From Vanilla planifolia (lineage: Eukaryota; Streptophyta; Magnoliopsida; Asparagales; Orchidaceae): a stretch of DNA of 64,000 bases. This document shows, one piece after another, positions 1 through 12,200 of the stretch. Position numbers and translations under genes: made by a program. The notes below the pieces were generated by a model. It had not been told where the DNA came from and ran no database searches. It saw nothing but the letters and a program-made list of their open reading frames with translations. Location: NCBI GenBank assembly GCA_023846275.1, contig CM043875.1:3345569-3409568 (forward strand), written 5' to 3'. The number at the start of each line of letters is the position of its first letter. The first letter of the stretch is position 1.

Positions 1-712
1 TCTAATTTGAAGATCGATACCCTGCGACACACGGTGGGCCTAGTGGTGAGGATAATGTTTTCTAGGAATCCCATTTTTTTACTGCCATTTTCCAATCATA
101 AATCCAAACAATTGTGCTATATCAAAAGACCTTTTGTTTCATATTATTTCTTTCATTACTATATAGCTTCTTCCTTTTTTATTTTATTGTCAAAAATAAA
201 CAACAACATATGCAACAACCAAAACACTATGTGACAGTAAGAAAAATCATGTTAAAACAGATATTAATGTGTTACATCACAAGGTTAGGAATTTATCTAT
301 CTAATTTTGATGTATAAATTGTCTTACTCACTTCTTATTCTTCTTGATATCCTACAAGCCCATAAATATAAAAATAATCAATTTAAAATATGCTTATTAG
401 CCAAAATTGATTTCTATAAGCTGTTCCAAAACAGTTACCAAAAAATCCCAAAATTCCTTAATTTTGACTATTTTCTCGCTTGTTTTCCGTCGGCATGGAC
501 CGGGTCGCGTTGCTGATCTGGGCGCCCGAGCTATGTTGACATTTAAAATTTTACAAATCTATCCTCAACATTACAAATTTATTCCAGATCTTTAAAAATT
601 CATAATTTATTCTTTAGAGCTCCAAAAATTATAAACTAAACACCGTTGGACTCGTCTCAAAGAGTACTTCCTCAAAAAAAAAAAAATAATAAAGAAAAAT
701 TAAGGCTGTTAC
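1..712 (-). mobile_element. Partial LTR of a Ty3/gypsy retrotransposon, reverse orientation
   Basis: Read on the minus strand, this stretch begins TGTAACAGCC at 712 and can be followed along the LTR at 46302-47740: the same opening, the same 'taatttttggag' and 'gaatttttaaag' segments, then the 'attaag..tttggg' segment, 'gatgtarcac', and finally the cassette start 'actaggcccaacatgtgttgca' type sequence at the window edge. It lacks about 500 bp present in the other copy (46490-47040). The bases just beyond the TG end (713 onward) are not a polypurine tract, so 713+ is flanking DNA and this is a 5' LTR or a solo LTR whose remainder lies left of the window. It probably sits in the first intron of the CTL1 gene. 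Confidence 0.8.
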
Positions 713-3265
713 AATAGGGGAGGCATAATTGCTTGGTAGTAAGAGAGGGAATGCCCAAAGGTGCTTTAGACATGTCATGGGATAAGGGATAAGGGTCCAA
801 TCATAGATCATCTCATCTTGCAAGTGTAGGTAGCTAACAATCATAAGGATAGAAGTTGGGAAGGCATAGCTTATGCTAACCTCCACATAGACACATAAAA
901 AGGTAGGCTTAAAATATTTGGTATCCAGTTTGTCGATCATAACTAGTTGGTTCACAAAATTAGCAATTTATTAGAGATAAATTTGAGATCTAAGGTGCAC
1001 GGAAGTCTAGGAAATTTTATCTATAGGGGAATGCAATCAAAGCTGTTGTTATCCAACATAATATCAAAAGTTCACCTTATGAAAATGAGGTTGCGACCTC
1101 AAATATTGGTTTGAAAAATATTATCAAGTTTTGAAGGTAAAGAGAACTTGGATAAGAAGAGATCTCAAAAGGGGATGAAGACTTAAAGGTGCTTTTAATA
1201 TTCTAGATTTTTTTTGCAATTTTCAACACCAAGTTAAGAAGCATCTCTTAATACAACAGACAATGAGAAAAAAGGCCAACAATTGGTAGCAACTAAACAT
1301 CCTTTGTTAAAGTTTTCATAGTATTGCTTTGGTGAGGGATGTAGCTCAGATTTTGGGAGGAGCAAGGGCTTTTGAAGAATAAATTTTTTCATTCAAGAGA
1401 AGGGTTGATAGGGATAAAAGGGGCTTAGTGGTCAACAAAAGAGGGAGGGCTAGTGGGTTGGCTCCAAGAGGGGAGGGGGTGTGGAGGGAAGGGGAGGGGG
1501 ACTTCTAGTGGACAACCAAAGGAGGGAGAAGTGTTTTTTCTGGTGATGAGGGAGTTGCCAAAGTGCCAGTTTAAGAATGGTGTGATAGACTTAGGCAAAA
1601 TGAGGAATAGTTAAATGTGGAGGGAGAGTGGCAATAGGGCCCTTGGTTGGGCAATGGAGAGGATGATGTTAGCAGAGACTCCTTGTATAGAAGTATATTT
1701 GAGAAGAAAATGTAGGCCATCTCCAAGCAGATATGATGAAAAACTAGAAAGCCCTAAGTTGCCCTTTGGCAAACCCTCCATTAGAGAAACGATGGCTGCG
1801 AGAGGTGGGTGGCAAAATCAAGGACAACAACATTAGGAAATAGAGGACTCTAGGACATGAAATGCAAAGGTGAATTTGGAGGTTGAAGGAAAGCTTAGTG
1901 TATGGAGAGCTTGAGGGAGGTGGGTAGAGATCAACACACTTGAGGTGAGATTGAGGATGATGTGGGCAAGGGTAATGTTGGATCTCATGAGATCGTAGCA
2001 GATGATGCTGGGCTGTTAGAGGGGTGATGCCGGCTAGAAGGTGACCTAGAGGCCAAGTGCTTGCAATTTGCTTGGGTACAGAGTAGGTGAGCTTTCAGGA
2101 AAACCTTGTAGGCCTCTAGGTGTAAAATGCATTTTACAAAAACTCAAAACATCTTTTAGCAAGCTCATTTTTTACTATGGCAACTAACACTGTTTAGAGA
2201 CTTAATTGGTTCGATTCCTTGTTCTTCTCATGGATCATATACATTTTGTGGTTTCCTTTTTTCCCTGATCTAATTACATGTCAACACAATGTTTGAAAAG
2301 AGGATGAGGCATATTAACACTCAGGTTTCCTCTATTTTCATGTAGGGTCATGTGTTTTGATAATGGGAACTATATCTAAATTCAGGTGCAATGATGTATA
2401 CATCAGCTGTATTGAGATCTAATTTCTCTTTTTTATCTAGTTAGTTACCAATGTTTATTACTTGTTAAGCTAAATTGTTTTGTCAGTGCTTATCAACTTA
2501 ATTTTAGATTTAGGATTTTTTTATTACCATTGATTTGGTTGTCAAGATAGTTTTCACTAATATTATGTGTATGGAGGATATGTATTTCATCTTGGTCCAT
2601 TGAATTTCAAGTCAAGGGATTGTAATTATGCATTGTAGCATTTTCGTCGCACAAATTTATCTTAACTTTTCTTACTTTGGCTTTGAAGCCTTCCCATCTG
2701 CTCCAATGCTGGCATCTATTCCAGACAAATTAGTTTTCTGTTAGAATCCAAATTTTGATTCTTTTGCTGCCACACATTAACTTCATGTTCTTTGTCACTG
2801 CTTTCTCATTATGTAACTGTTACAATTCGTTGGATATCCATTTTTCTTTTCATGACATTCGCCAAATTTTGAATTAGTAACAGAATAGTGATTCTCCTTA
2901 TTGTTTTTGGTCTTGGTGACATTGGCCAGACTTTGGATTAGCATTGGCTTTTTTCTTTCACTATTTTCACATTGGGTGACTTGCAGTTCCTTGGACATTG
3001 ATTTGTCTTTTCATTACCGTAGATTTTGAATTAGTATTAGAACGGTGATTCTCCTTTTTTCATATAACGTAGTTTTGTCACCCCCACCTTCTTTGACACA
3101 TTTTCAGGAAGCCTATATTTGTATGGCATCTTCTCTATTGGACAATTAAACCTGTTGTCTAGAATTTCAATTATTCCTTCTCTTCTCAATATCAAGTTTC
3201 ATACGTGATATTTGTTTAATTATTTTGTTTTTCATTCTATAAGAAGTTGGAATTTTCTTTTGCAG
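713..3265 (+). other. Probable first intron of CTL1, no coding exon recognised
   Basis: The stretch runs from the LTR to the acceptor TTTTGCAG before the first recognised CTL1 exon. The roughly 60 N-terminal residues expected for the family (a short basic start followed by the first membrane helix) were searched for and not seen. 1430-2050 is strongly purine/G-rich and unlike its surroundings; no transposon protein could be named in it. The rest is ordinary AT-rich intron-like sequence. Confidence 0.5.
1470..1500 (+). other. G-quadruplex-capable G-run tract
   Basis: Five runs of three to five G separated by one to six bases lie on the CTL1 sense strand, in the middle of a 600-bp purine-rich patch. 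The pattern satisfies the usual G3+N1-7 rule for an intramolecular quadruplex. Function is unknown. Confidence 0.6.
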
Positions 3266-6200
3266 GCTCACTTACGGATTGGATTACAAAGGAAACGTTT
3301 GTGGGGACAAACATGCTAACCCAGATCTTCGGGAATTAGACGTTCGATACTGGATGAACCCAAACCAAGTTTACGAAAGTGGCTTAAAGGGTAGTCAATT
3401 TGCACTTGCTGATGCTAGAACCATATGCTTGATGGAATGCCCAATCCCTTCTGATGATGGTCTTAATTGGGTTTGTGACTATCCTGAGGGAGACATTCGC
3501 ATGTCGGTGGATGATTGGATTGACAGGGACTATGACTACTATGAATTCTTGACCCCAGAAATGAGGAACAGCTCTCTTCAACTCCAAGGTCCATGCTACC
3601 CTGTTATCTTTCCTAGTGTAAATGGTAAGCATGAAATTATGAGCAAATCTAACTTTTTCTTAACTATCTATTTCATAAATTACTCGCTTAAGACCTGTAG
3701 CTGGTTAACCACTGCGTTTGCTATCTGCTTGCCTGATCAGATAATTCTTCTCTAGTAGACGTGGCATTTTTAATACTAGAAGAAATACACCGCTGCTGCT
3801 TTGAGATTCATGCCATTATGTTAACTGAAGGATAGCTTTTAACATTTACTGTTGACCTCTTCTTTTCCTAAACTTTATACTTCAAATTTTGGTTGTCAAT
3901 TCTTCAATTTTCCTTGTTTCCCTCGACATGTCATGATCTCTTGTGCTGACAAGAATGGTTATGCATAAGCTGCACTTTCTTCCACCTTGGTGTAACTTTT
4001 TAGGGTAAATTGTATGTCTAATATTGAGTTAGTTACGTTTCTAATATTTTTTTTTTTTTTTTGCAAAAATTGACTATTCTGTTTTATGAATATTAGTTTA
4101 TTGGAGCTGCCAATTCATAGCTCGTGCATCTAATTCATCTATGAGACATTGGCAACAGATGGGTGGAGTTAGTATTGAGGAGAATATATTAATCGACAAA
4201 ACCATCCACAGGGAAATTAATTCTAAGTCGTCTGTCTTAAAGGTCAACATCTTTCAATTTTTTCCTTAACATTTTATATATTTTTTCTCGAATTATTATT
4301 TTTCTGAGATTTAAGAATTTTGTCCCTTGCAATTTTTTTCTAAATCCAATTTAACTGACTGGTTTCAGACAGTGAGCAGTAATAGTATTCTTTTTCATTC
4401 AAAGGATAATGTCTTTACACTTTTATGCCTTCGAAATGGGATTTTTTGCATTACTTATATTTCTTTTTTGAAAAGTAAATTGTGATAGTTGTACTCTAAA
4501 GAGAGTTGCTATTGCTCAGTTCTAACTTTTAAGTAAAATTCTGCAGAGGTATGTAGCAGATATCGGGAAAGCTTGGCCTGTGTTGATAGTTTGTGGAGGG
4601 ATTGCCCCACTCTTTTTATCTTTAATCTGGCTAATGATGATCCGCCATTTTGTTTCTGGAATGACGTGGATAACTGTGATTCTCTTCAATGTTCTAATTA
4701 TATCAGTCACAATGTTTTATTATGCTAAAGGTGAGAACACGTTTCTTCTTTTAGATGTCAATATTGGCGTGTATACTGTTCCTTGGATTGGAATATTTTT
4801 GATATGATTTCTTTGACTGCTTCCAGCTGTTCATCACTTTAAAAGGATTCTATGCTTTATCCCATGAATTGAACTTTGGAAGTATGTTCATTTTCAAAAC
4901 TGAAATCTTCAAATTTCTAAAAGGGTGAGGGTCTAATGCACGTCAATAATTATTTGCAGAAACTATATTTAAAGCATTGAAAGAATTTTAATACCTGTAA
5001 GGCTTCGGGGAGGAGTAAATGTGAGTGCAATGGAATGAGAAAATTAGAAGCCTATGGGATCATGGCTAGCAGTGCATGGGAAGTTTTACGTAAACTTTAA
5101 CGACTAGCAAGGGGTGGTTCATAAAGGCAAACGAAAAAATGTGTAATCATGGTTTTGAGTTTTGCTTTTGATTATTAATTGCTTCTAATAAACTCAACTT
5201 AGTGTTAGGAAAGACACTGTAAAGTTTTTCTAATCAAGTCCTAAAGGTCCTTTGAACCATAGATTACATTTTGGATGCTGCTGTTTCCTATTCTTTTTGC
5301 TTCATGTGATCCTAGTTTATTTTTACATTTCATGGTTTATGTGTTTGCTTGTAAGAAGTGGGAAGCAAAGTAATGGGCTTTTTTTGAGTGTTTTGTTGAG
5401 ATGATGGAAAGTCACTTCTGACATAAGATGGATCTTTATGTTCTTTGCATCGAATTTTACTTCTCAATACTCCAAAACAACTTCTGGATAACTTCCTGAT
5501 TTAGGAAGCATTATTTTCTGCCCCGTACAATGCAGACAAATGGACCTACAGCTACAATGTGAAGACAAGTTAGCTTGACAAACTGGGTCAGGGCAAACCA
5601 GCTTACACAACCTTGTCTTTCTTACCCAGCTATTGCCGCACCTACGGTGAAAAGTGATGACTCATGATTGGGCCTATATGCTGTTTCACATGGTTGCATG
5701 CTGAGTACATCAGTTATTGAAGCAACTCAGATTCACGTGAAAAACTATTCCCAAATTTTTAAAAACAAAATACCTTGCTTCTTGAAATCTTTATTGGCTA
5801 TGTTTTTTTACAAAGCAATATTCATATTGTGCTATTTGTTAATTGGCTAATTTAGCTTGCTAATGTTTATTTAAGACCCTTTAGATTAATTACACATGAT
5901 AAAATTCAAGTTTTTTCTGATTTGATTGGGAATATTGCTCACGATCAGCTGTTTCATGTTTTAGCTGGTTGGATTGGCCATGATGTTGTATCAGTTGTCA
6001 TTGGTGAAAGCAATCCATACTTAAGCATTAGTGGGAGGGTATGTTACTCTTGCCATGCAAACCTTAAGTAAAATCATTTTTCTTATTTCTTGATTTTCAT
6101 ACTGTTACCAGGAAATAAATCATCTTCATGCTATGGCTGTTTTTATGACAATTGTGATGATTATTTCCATCCTATCTTCAATAGCTATAATCCGGCGCAT

Positions 6201-9200
6201 CCTTATGGCAACATCTGTTCTAAAGGTAAGTATGATATTCAGATGAGTTGGCTGCAAACTTGATAGTATTTATATTACAGGTAGTCAACTTGTATTAGTA
6301 TTATTCATTTAGATATCATTATAAAATTCACTTTTGAGATTTGTGAAACCCAATTTATTTTTCTCCAAGTTTATAATTGATTGGTGAAATTTTTTAATGA
6401 TCATGTACTTGTTATCGAATTGATTTTGCTAACCTTTTTTTTTCAGGTAGCAGCAAAAGTCATAAGGGAGGTTCAGGCTCTGATTGTCTTTCCAGTTTTT
6501 CCATATACGATCCTTGCCATCTTCTATATGCTGTGGTTTTCAGCGGCAATGCATCTTTTTAGCTCTGGGCAAATAATAAAAAATGATTGCGATGCCAGTT
6601 GCTGTTCATATGATCTCAAGTCCAATCGAGTTTCTTGTGACAGTTGCTGTGGCTATAGAATGCATTATACTCCTCATATATCAGCTGCCATCTTATTTCA
6701 TATGTTTGGATGTTTTTGGGCAACACAATTTATCATCGCATGCTCAACAACAGTAGCTGCAGGATCAGTCGCTTCATATTACTGGACACGTGGTGAAATA
6801 TCTGTGAGAAGCACATGCTTTTACTATTTTTTTGCCCTTGTCAATATGCAATTGCTTGTATGCCAAATCCATGTTTTAATCTAGTAGCTCAATTTTCCTT
6901 TTTCTTCATTATCAAACTTCCAAAATCAAGTTGTGAAATAAATTATCGTCTTCCTAGAACAAATATCATATGCACCTTGATTTTTTATTTAGGTGAATTT
7001 TTTTTTTTGGTGAATATTGTGAGGTTCTTGTCCAAAAAAATACAAAAATTGCAACTTGTAGCCATAAGATTCCTTTGATAGAGATCCTTTTGTCTTCTAA
7101 CAAGGAGATTGATGATTTAGTAGGCTGCCTCTATCACCACCATCTTGAAGTCCTGCTTCAGTTTACCTCCAAACCTTCCTTAATTGCCCATTTTTCAACA
7201 CAGTTTTGTTTCAGTTCTTGACCCTATCTAGAAACAATCTCTTGAGCCATACATCACCGCCACACCTGTTGATCCTAAGCTTTGACAAATCATGGCATCC
7301 TTGTTGATTTTAATCCATCCCTCAGTTTTGCTACAATCATATGCACATCTATTTTTTTCACCATTTCAGTGACTACTATGGATACAAGAGATTAGGTCCG
7401 TTGTCTATTTGAAACCAAATTCTGATGTGATTCACTCCAAGAAAAGGTCCTTTGAAACTTATCTCAGGAAAAGATCTTACTTCATGCCTACAAGTCCTCG
7501 ATAATAGTTTTAAAGCAAATCTTCTAGTCTTTGTTAAACTTGTGTGGTATTCCTAAGCTTAAATTCAGCTTTAAATTGTTGTGAAGAATATATTGTTCAA
7601 ACTTAGAATAACCTTCTATGTGAAAGCAATCCACTCTAAAATTGATGGACTTCCACATAACCCCAAAGACAATGCAATTGAGTTTCCTCATTTACCTTTC
7701 ATAAACTATACGAAGGTTGCTTCTTAGCCCTTCGTTTTGCAATTTGAGCATTTGTGAAAAGCTTATTGTTAGAATATGGAGCAAATACTTAAATTAGGAA
7801 ATAATGTTTTTTTCATTTAACTCATCATTATTTTGTTTTCTTAGCAAAAGGCATTCTTTTTATTTCTCTTATTTAATTTTTTTTAATTTAGGATCCTTTT
7901 TATTTCCTTTTGTTAATGACAAGTTCTTCCTTTGTATATATATACATAAGACAAATGTTGTGAATAAAGTCATTAAAGTTAAAGTTTATAATCACCTTTG
8001 TTGATCATATTAGAGTAATGCCAAGACTAGTCTTAAATTTTCCTATTCATTACAGCATTTTTCTACTCAAAAAAAAATTTTCATTGATAAACAATTGACA
8101 TCGCGAATCCAGTCCTCACATCTCTAGTTTTATTGACCTCCTTTGACTTCTCTATAACAGATCTTAGGTTAGTCCTAGTTTCAAATCCTCTTTATAGGAC
8201 TTTGTTCTTCCTTTATTTCCCATCGTAATGGCTTCTTTGAATCTTCTCCTTTTTCGATTTCTTTGTAAGGACTATCAGTCTTTTTGTAACATCCTGGTTT
8301 CACTGTGTGAAGATATTGCCCTCTTGATCGCTCTACCTCGACTTAAGTGAGTTTTACCCTCAAAATGTTCATCGACATTTTAAGACCATGTTATTTCAAA
8401 TAAACACTAAAATTACTCTCCTGATGCCAATGTAGGACCATTCATTTCAATACCTCTTTTACTTAAGAGTTTATCAGAAGTCATTTCTTTGTTCAGTTAT
8501 TTCTCTCTCAGGATATCACATATCATTCACTTTTTACCTTATTTTGTCTCAAATATTTTAATTTAACCAACTTTTACTTGGCTTGACTTCAAACCACATT
8601 AGACTAGTATAATGTCTGCTCTTATACCAAATTTGATACCTTGGTCTCATTAGGTCGAAGTATTGTCCATTGGGTCATCCCATCGTGATCCAAGTGGGGT
8701 TTTCTTTGAGAAGACAATTTTATATCTTAAAATCATAATATCTTATATAAACATTAGAATCACAGATGTATCTCAACATCTTATGATCATGTTATCTCAA
8801 ATAAATATTGGAATCATTCTTTTAGTAGTCAATGTAAGATAATTCATCTCAATACTTCTCTTATCTTAGAGTTTATTAGAAGTTATTTCTTTGTTCAATG
8901 ATTTTTCTCTTATGACATCACCTACCATTCATTCATTATCTTCTTTAATCGCAAGTGTTACAGTTTAATCAACTTCTATTTAGTTTGTCTTTGAACCATA
9001 TCAGACTAGTTAAAGGTTTGTTCTTATACCAAATTTGATATCCTAGTCTCACTTGGTCAAAGTATTGTCTCATTGAGTTGTCCCATTCTGATCTAAGTGG
9101 GTTTTGCTCTTGGATATCTTAAAACCATGATGTCTTATATAAACATTAGAATAACTCTCTCAATTGTCATTGTGAGATAATTCATCCTTATACTTTTCTA

Positions 9201-12200
9201 TTTAGAAACATGTTAGGAGCTATTTCTTATACAGTGATTTTTTCTCTCAAGATATCATTTGGAATTCATTTCTTACTCTCTTTAGTCCTAGATATTACTC
9301 TTCTACATTTTTAGTTGTCACTTTGTTTGCACTTTCTCTACCACCTTATCCTTTTTTGGCTTCCTTGAATTTTTCTTGTCAATCTTTTTCTCTTGATTTC
9401 TTTTCAACAAATTATAAAACTTCATTGATCTTTATTCTTTTTTGACTTAGTACATTTTGTCGGTCTTGTCTAGCTCTGTAGACTTCTTGCTATGTGGCTT
9501 CTTCAACCTCACATGTTTTGTTAGCTTCTTTACTAACAATTTGTTTTGGCTTTGTTGCACTTTGGCTAGTTGATCTTTGAACTCCTTCGTTGTTGATTGG
9601 CTACCAGGAGAAGTTCTTGCCAAAATTCCCACCATACTAGTAAGTTTTTTCAAGTATCTTGCTCCAGGATTCTAAATGCCCACATACTTGTTTCAACCAG
9701 ATGCTCTTCTCCTTTTGATTGTTGAAAATTAGATTTTTTGGAAAAACTTTTGACTGAACCAAGAAACAACGATGTAGGCTAACCCATTTCCTCATCTATC
9801 GTATCATTTGACACATATCTAGGTAACTCATCATTCTCATTTTTCATGCAAATTTTAATAAATCCATAATGGATAGTAGATATTGGAGTCTCTGATTAGA
9901 TGGCAAACTCCTTAATATGGTTTACCTATTGTGGCACAAAATTTCACTCGACATTGTTGCTTCGTTGGTCATGGTAAATCAACATCGATAGATTGAAATT
10001 AAGGGATGTTTTTCATGTCCTTGAAATCAATTGTCACATTTTTTTTGTTTATAAATTATCAAAAAATTTCAGGTGTACAATAATATTTTACTCGTATTTT
10101 GTGTTTCAAAACTTAACATTGGATAAGACAATTGGCAAACCAAGGAGCACAATTATCTATACTTTCTTTTGCTACAAAAACTCTCACTAGTTTTTTTTTA
10201 AGCGTTTCTTATGACTTCAAAATCAAATAATGGCATCCTATTATGCGATAATGTCTTATGTCATTCTAGTTTCAAATATCTCAAATAATAACAAAACTAA
10301 GATTCTCTCTATTGTTAAGATTGTGTTTATGCAAAGCATTCTCCTCAACACACCCCACTCATTCACGCAAATGTTCTAAGCCATTTTATTTGGTTTACAA
10401 TGACATTTGGGGATCAACTCATATCTCAAACCTAACCATTATTCATTATTTTTTCACATACATAGATAATCATTTTTGTATCTATTAGATGTACTTAATA
10501 AAGAACAAATCGGATATATTTATTATCTCTGTAGGGTATGTGTTAAATGTCTTCTAATCTTAAATTAAGGTTCTTATTACAAAAAATTGCAAAAATATTT
10601 TGCAAGCAATTTTGTGCTATATCTTTTTGATCAAGGCATGTATCATCAAAGTTTTTGTATATACACCCCACAACAAAATGGTGTTGTCAAAAGAATAAAT
10701 TGGCTACTTCTCGAAGTGGCTCATGCGCTCTTGTTCTCAAGTAATATTCTTAATTCTTTCTAAGGTGAGATAATTTTGATAACATCTTATCTCTTCTATA
10801 AAAAAACATTGCAATATAAAATGCCACTAAATCCATTAGTTTGGCTATTTCCTAACAATTTCATTCTCAAATTGTTTTTTTTATTTAAAGCCTTCAATTG
10901 TTTATTCTTTATTTATGAAATCAATCTCTAACAAAATAAATTGAATCTTAAGGATAAAAAAATTATATTTACCTGATATTCTCCTACTCAAAAAGTGTTA
11001 TAATTGTATTCACCAAAAACAAGAAAAATTCAAAAACTTGTGATGCCTAATTTTTTGAGAATCAACCTAATTACACAAAGTCTCTTCAAGGAGAGGAAAT
11101 ACAATGGGATAATGGTTCAGTTTTCATTAATTTATCTTTCTATAATTTTACCAATTATCATTCTTTTAACTCATCCAATACAAAATTTTTAAATTAGAAT
11201 CTACAAAATCTATTGCTTCAGGCCACATATGGGCACCAATGCAAAAGGGATTATAGATTGTTGAAATCATCTTGATGGCTTTATTGCTTCTAGGAAAAAG
11301 GTGAGGTATTGAATGAATCGTCAGATTTAAAATTATTTGACTTATATAACAGTATCCTTGAAGTACATAGTAGTTGCTATCCAATATGACATTTCAATTT
11401 TCATAGGATAAATGAGAAGGAAACCTTATCTTTAATAGCAAAAGTGAGCTTAATTCGAGTCTTATCCTTTCGAAGGACTCAAATTATAAGACTGGGACCT
11501 CCATCAATTGGATATAAGAAATGGAAATGAGGTTAGAAGAATATATATATATATATATAGTTTATGGTGAACCAATTTAGTTCAAATGTAGGATACTTAT
11601 ACAGAAGTTTTTGAAATTTCATCATTTATTGAGATAATATGGTTCAAGAATAGTAACATGTCTCTTGTGGAATACTAACACACTGGGACATGTGCTTTCC
11701 AAGCAGCCACAAAATATGACGAATCTAGGATGAACTCAGATTTGAAAGGCTCACTTGATATAAAATCTCTCTAGGATGGTGAGACCACGATCCCCTGCCA
11801 ATGAAGAAAGCGAATCATAAGATGGCCCCTCCATCGTTTGTTCTCTTGTGTATCTGAGTGTTGAGCATTTGTTATGTGATTGGTGTTACTCTATAGGTAA
11901 GGTAATATAATACATAAGATAGTCAAAATAATAATAGGGTGAACTAAAGGACATGTATAGCTCTTAAATTGAAAGAAGCATAAGAAGAACACAACTCCTA
12001 GGCATATGGATGAAAATGATCATGGGAGTGTACTTTGCTTATTCAATCTTTTGATTGACTATGAGCTTAGGGAAATTGTATCGACTCATGTACTAGAGTG
12101 GAAACCAAGCCAAGAGGAAACTGGCCTATGTTGAGAGGGAGCTTGAGGCGATAATCTTACTTTCCATGTTGGAGAAAGACGATCAAACAATTCCAAATCA

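Noticed and set aside
3625..3755. Extension of the 158-codon frame beyond residue ~119 in CTL1
   Set aside because: It runs through the donor AATG|GTAAGC into intron; family sequence continues at 4097 with VYWSCQF.
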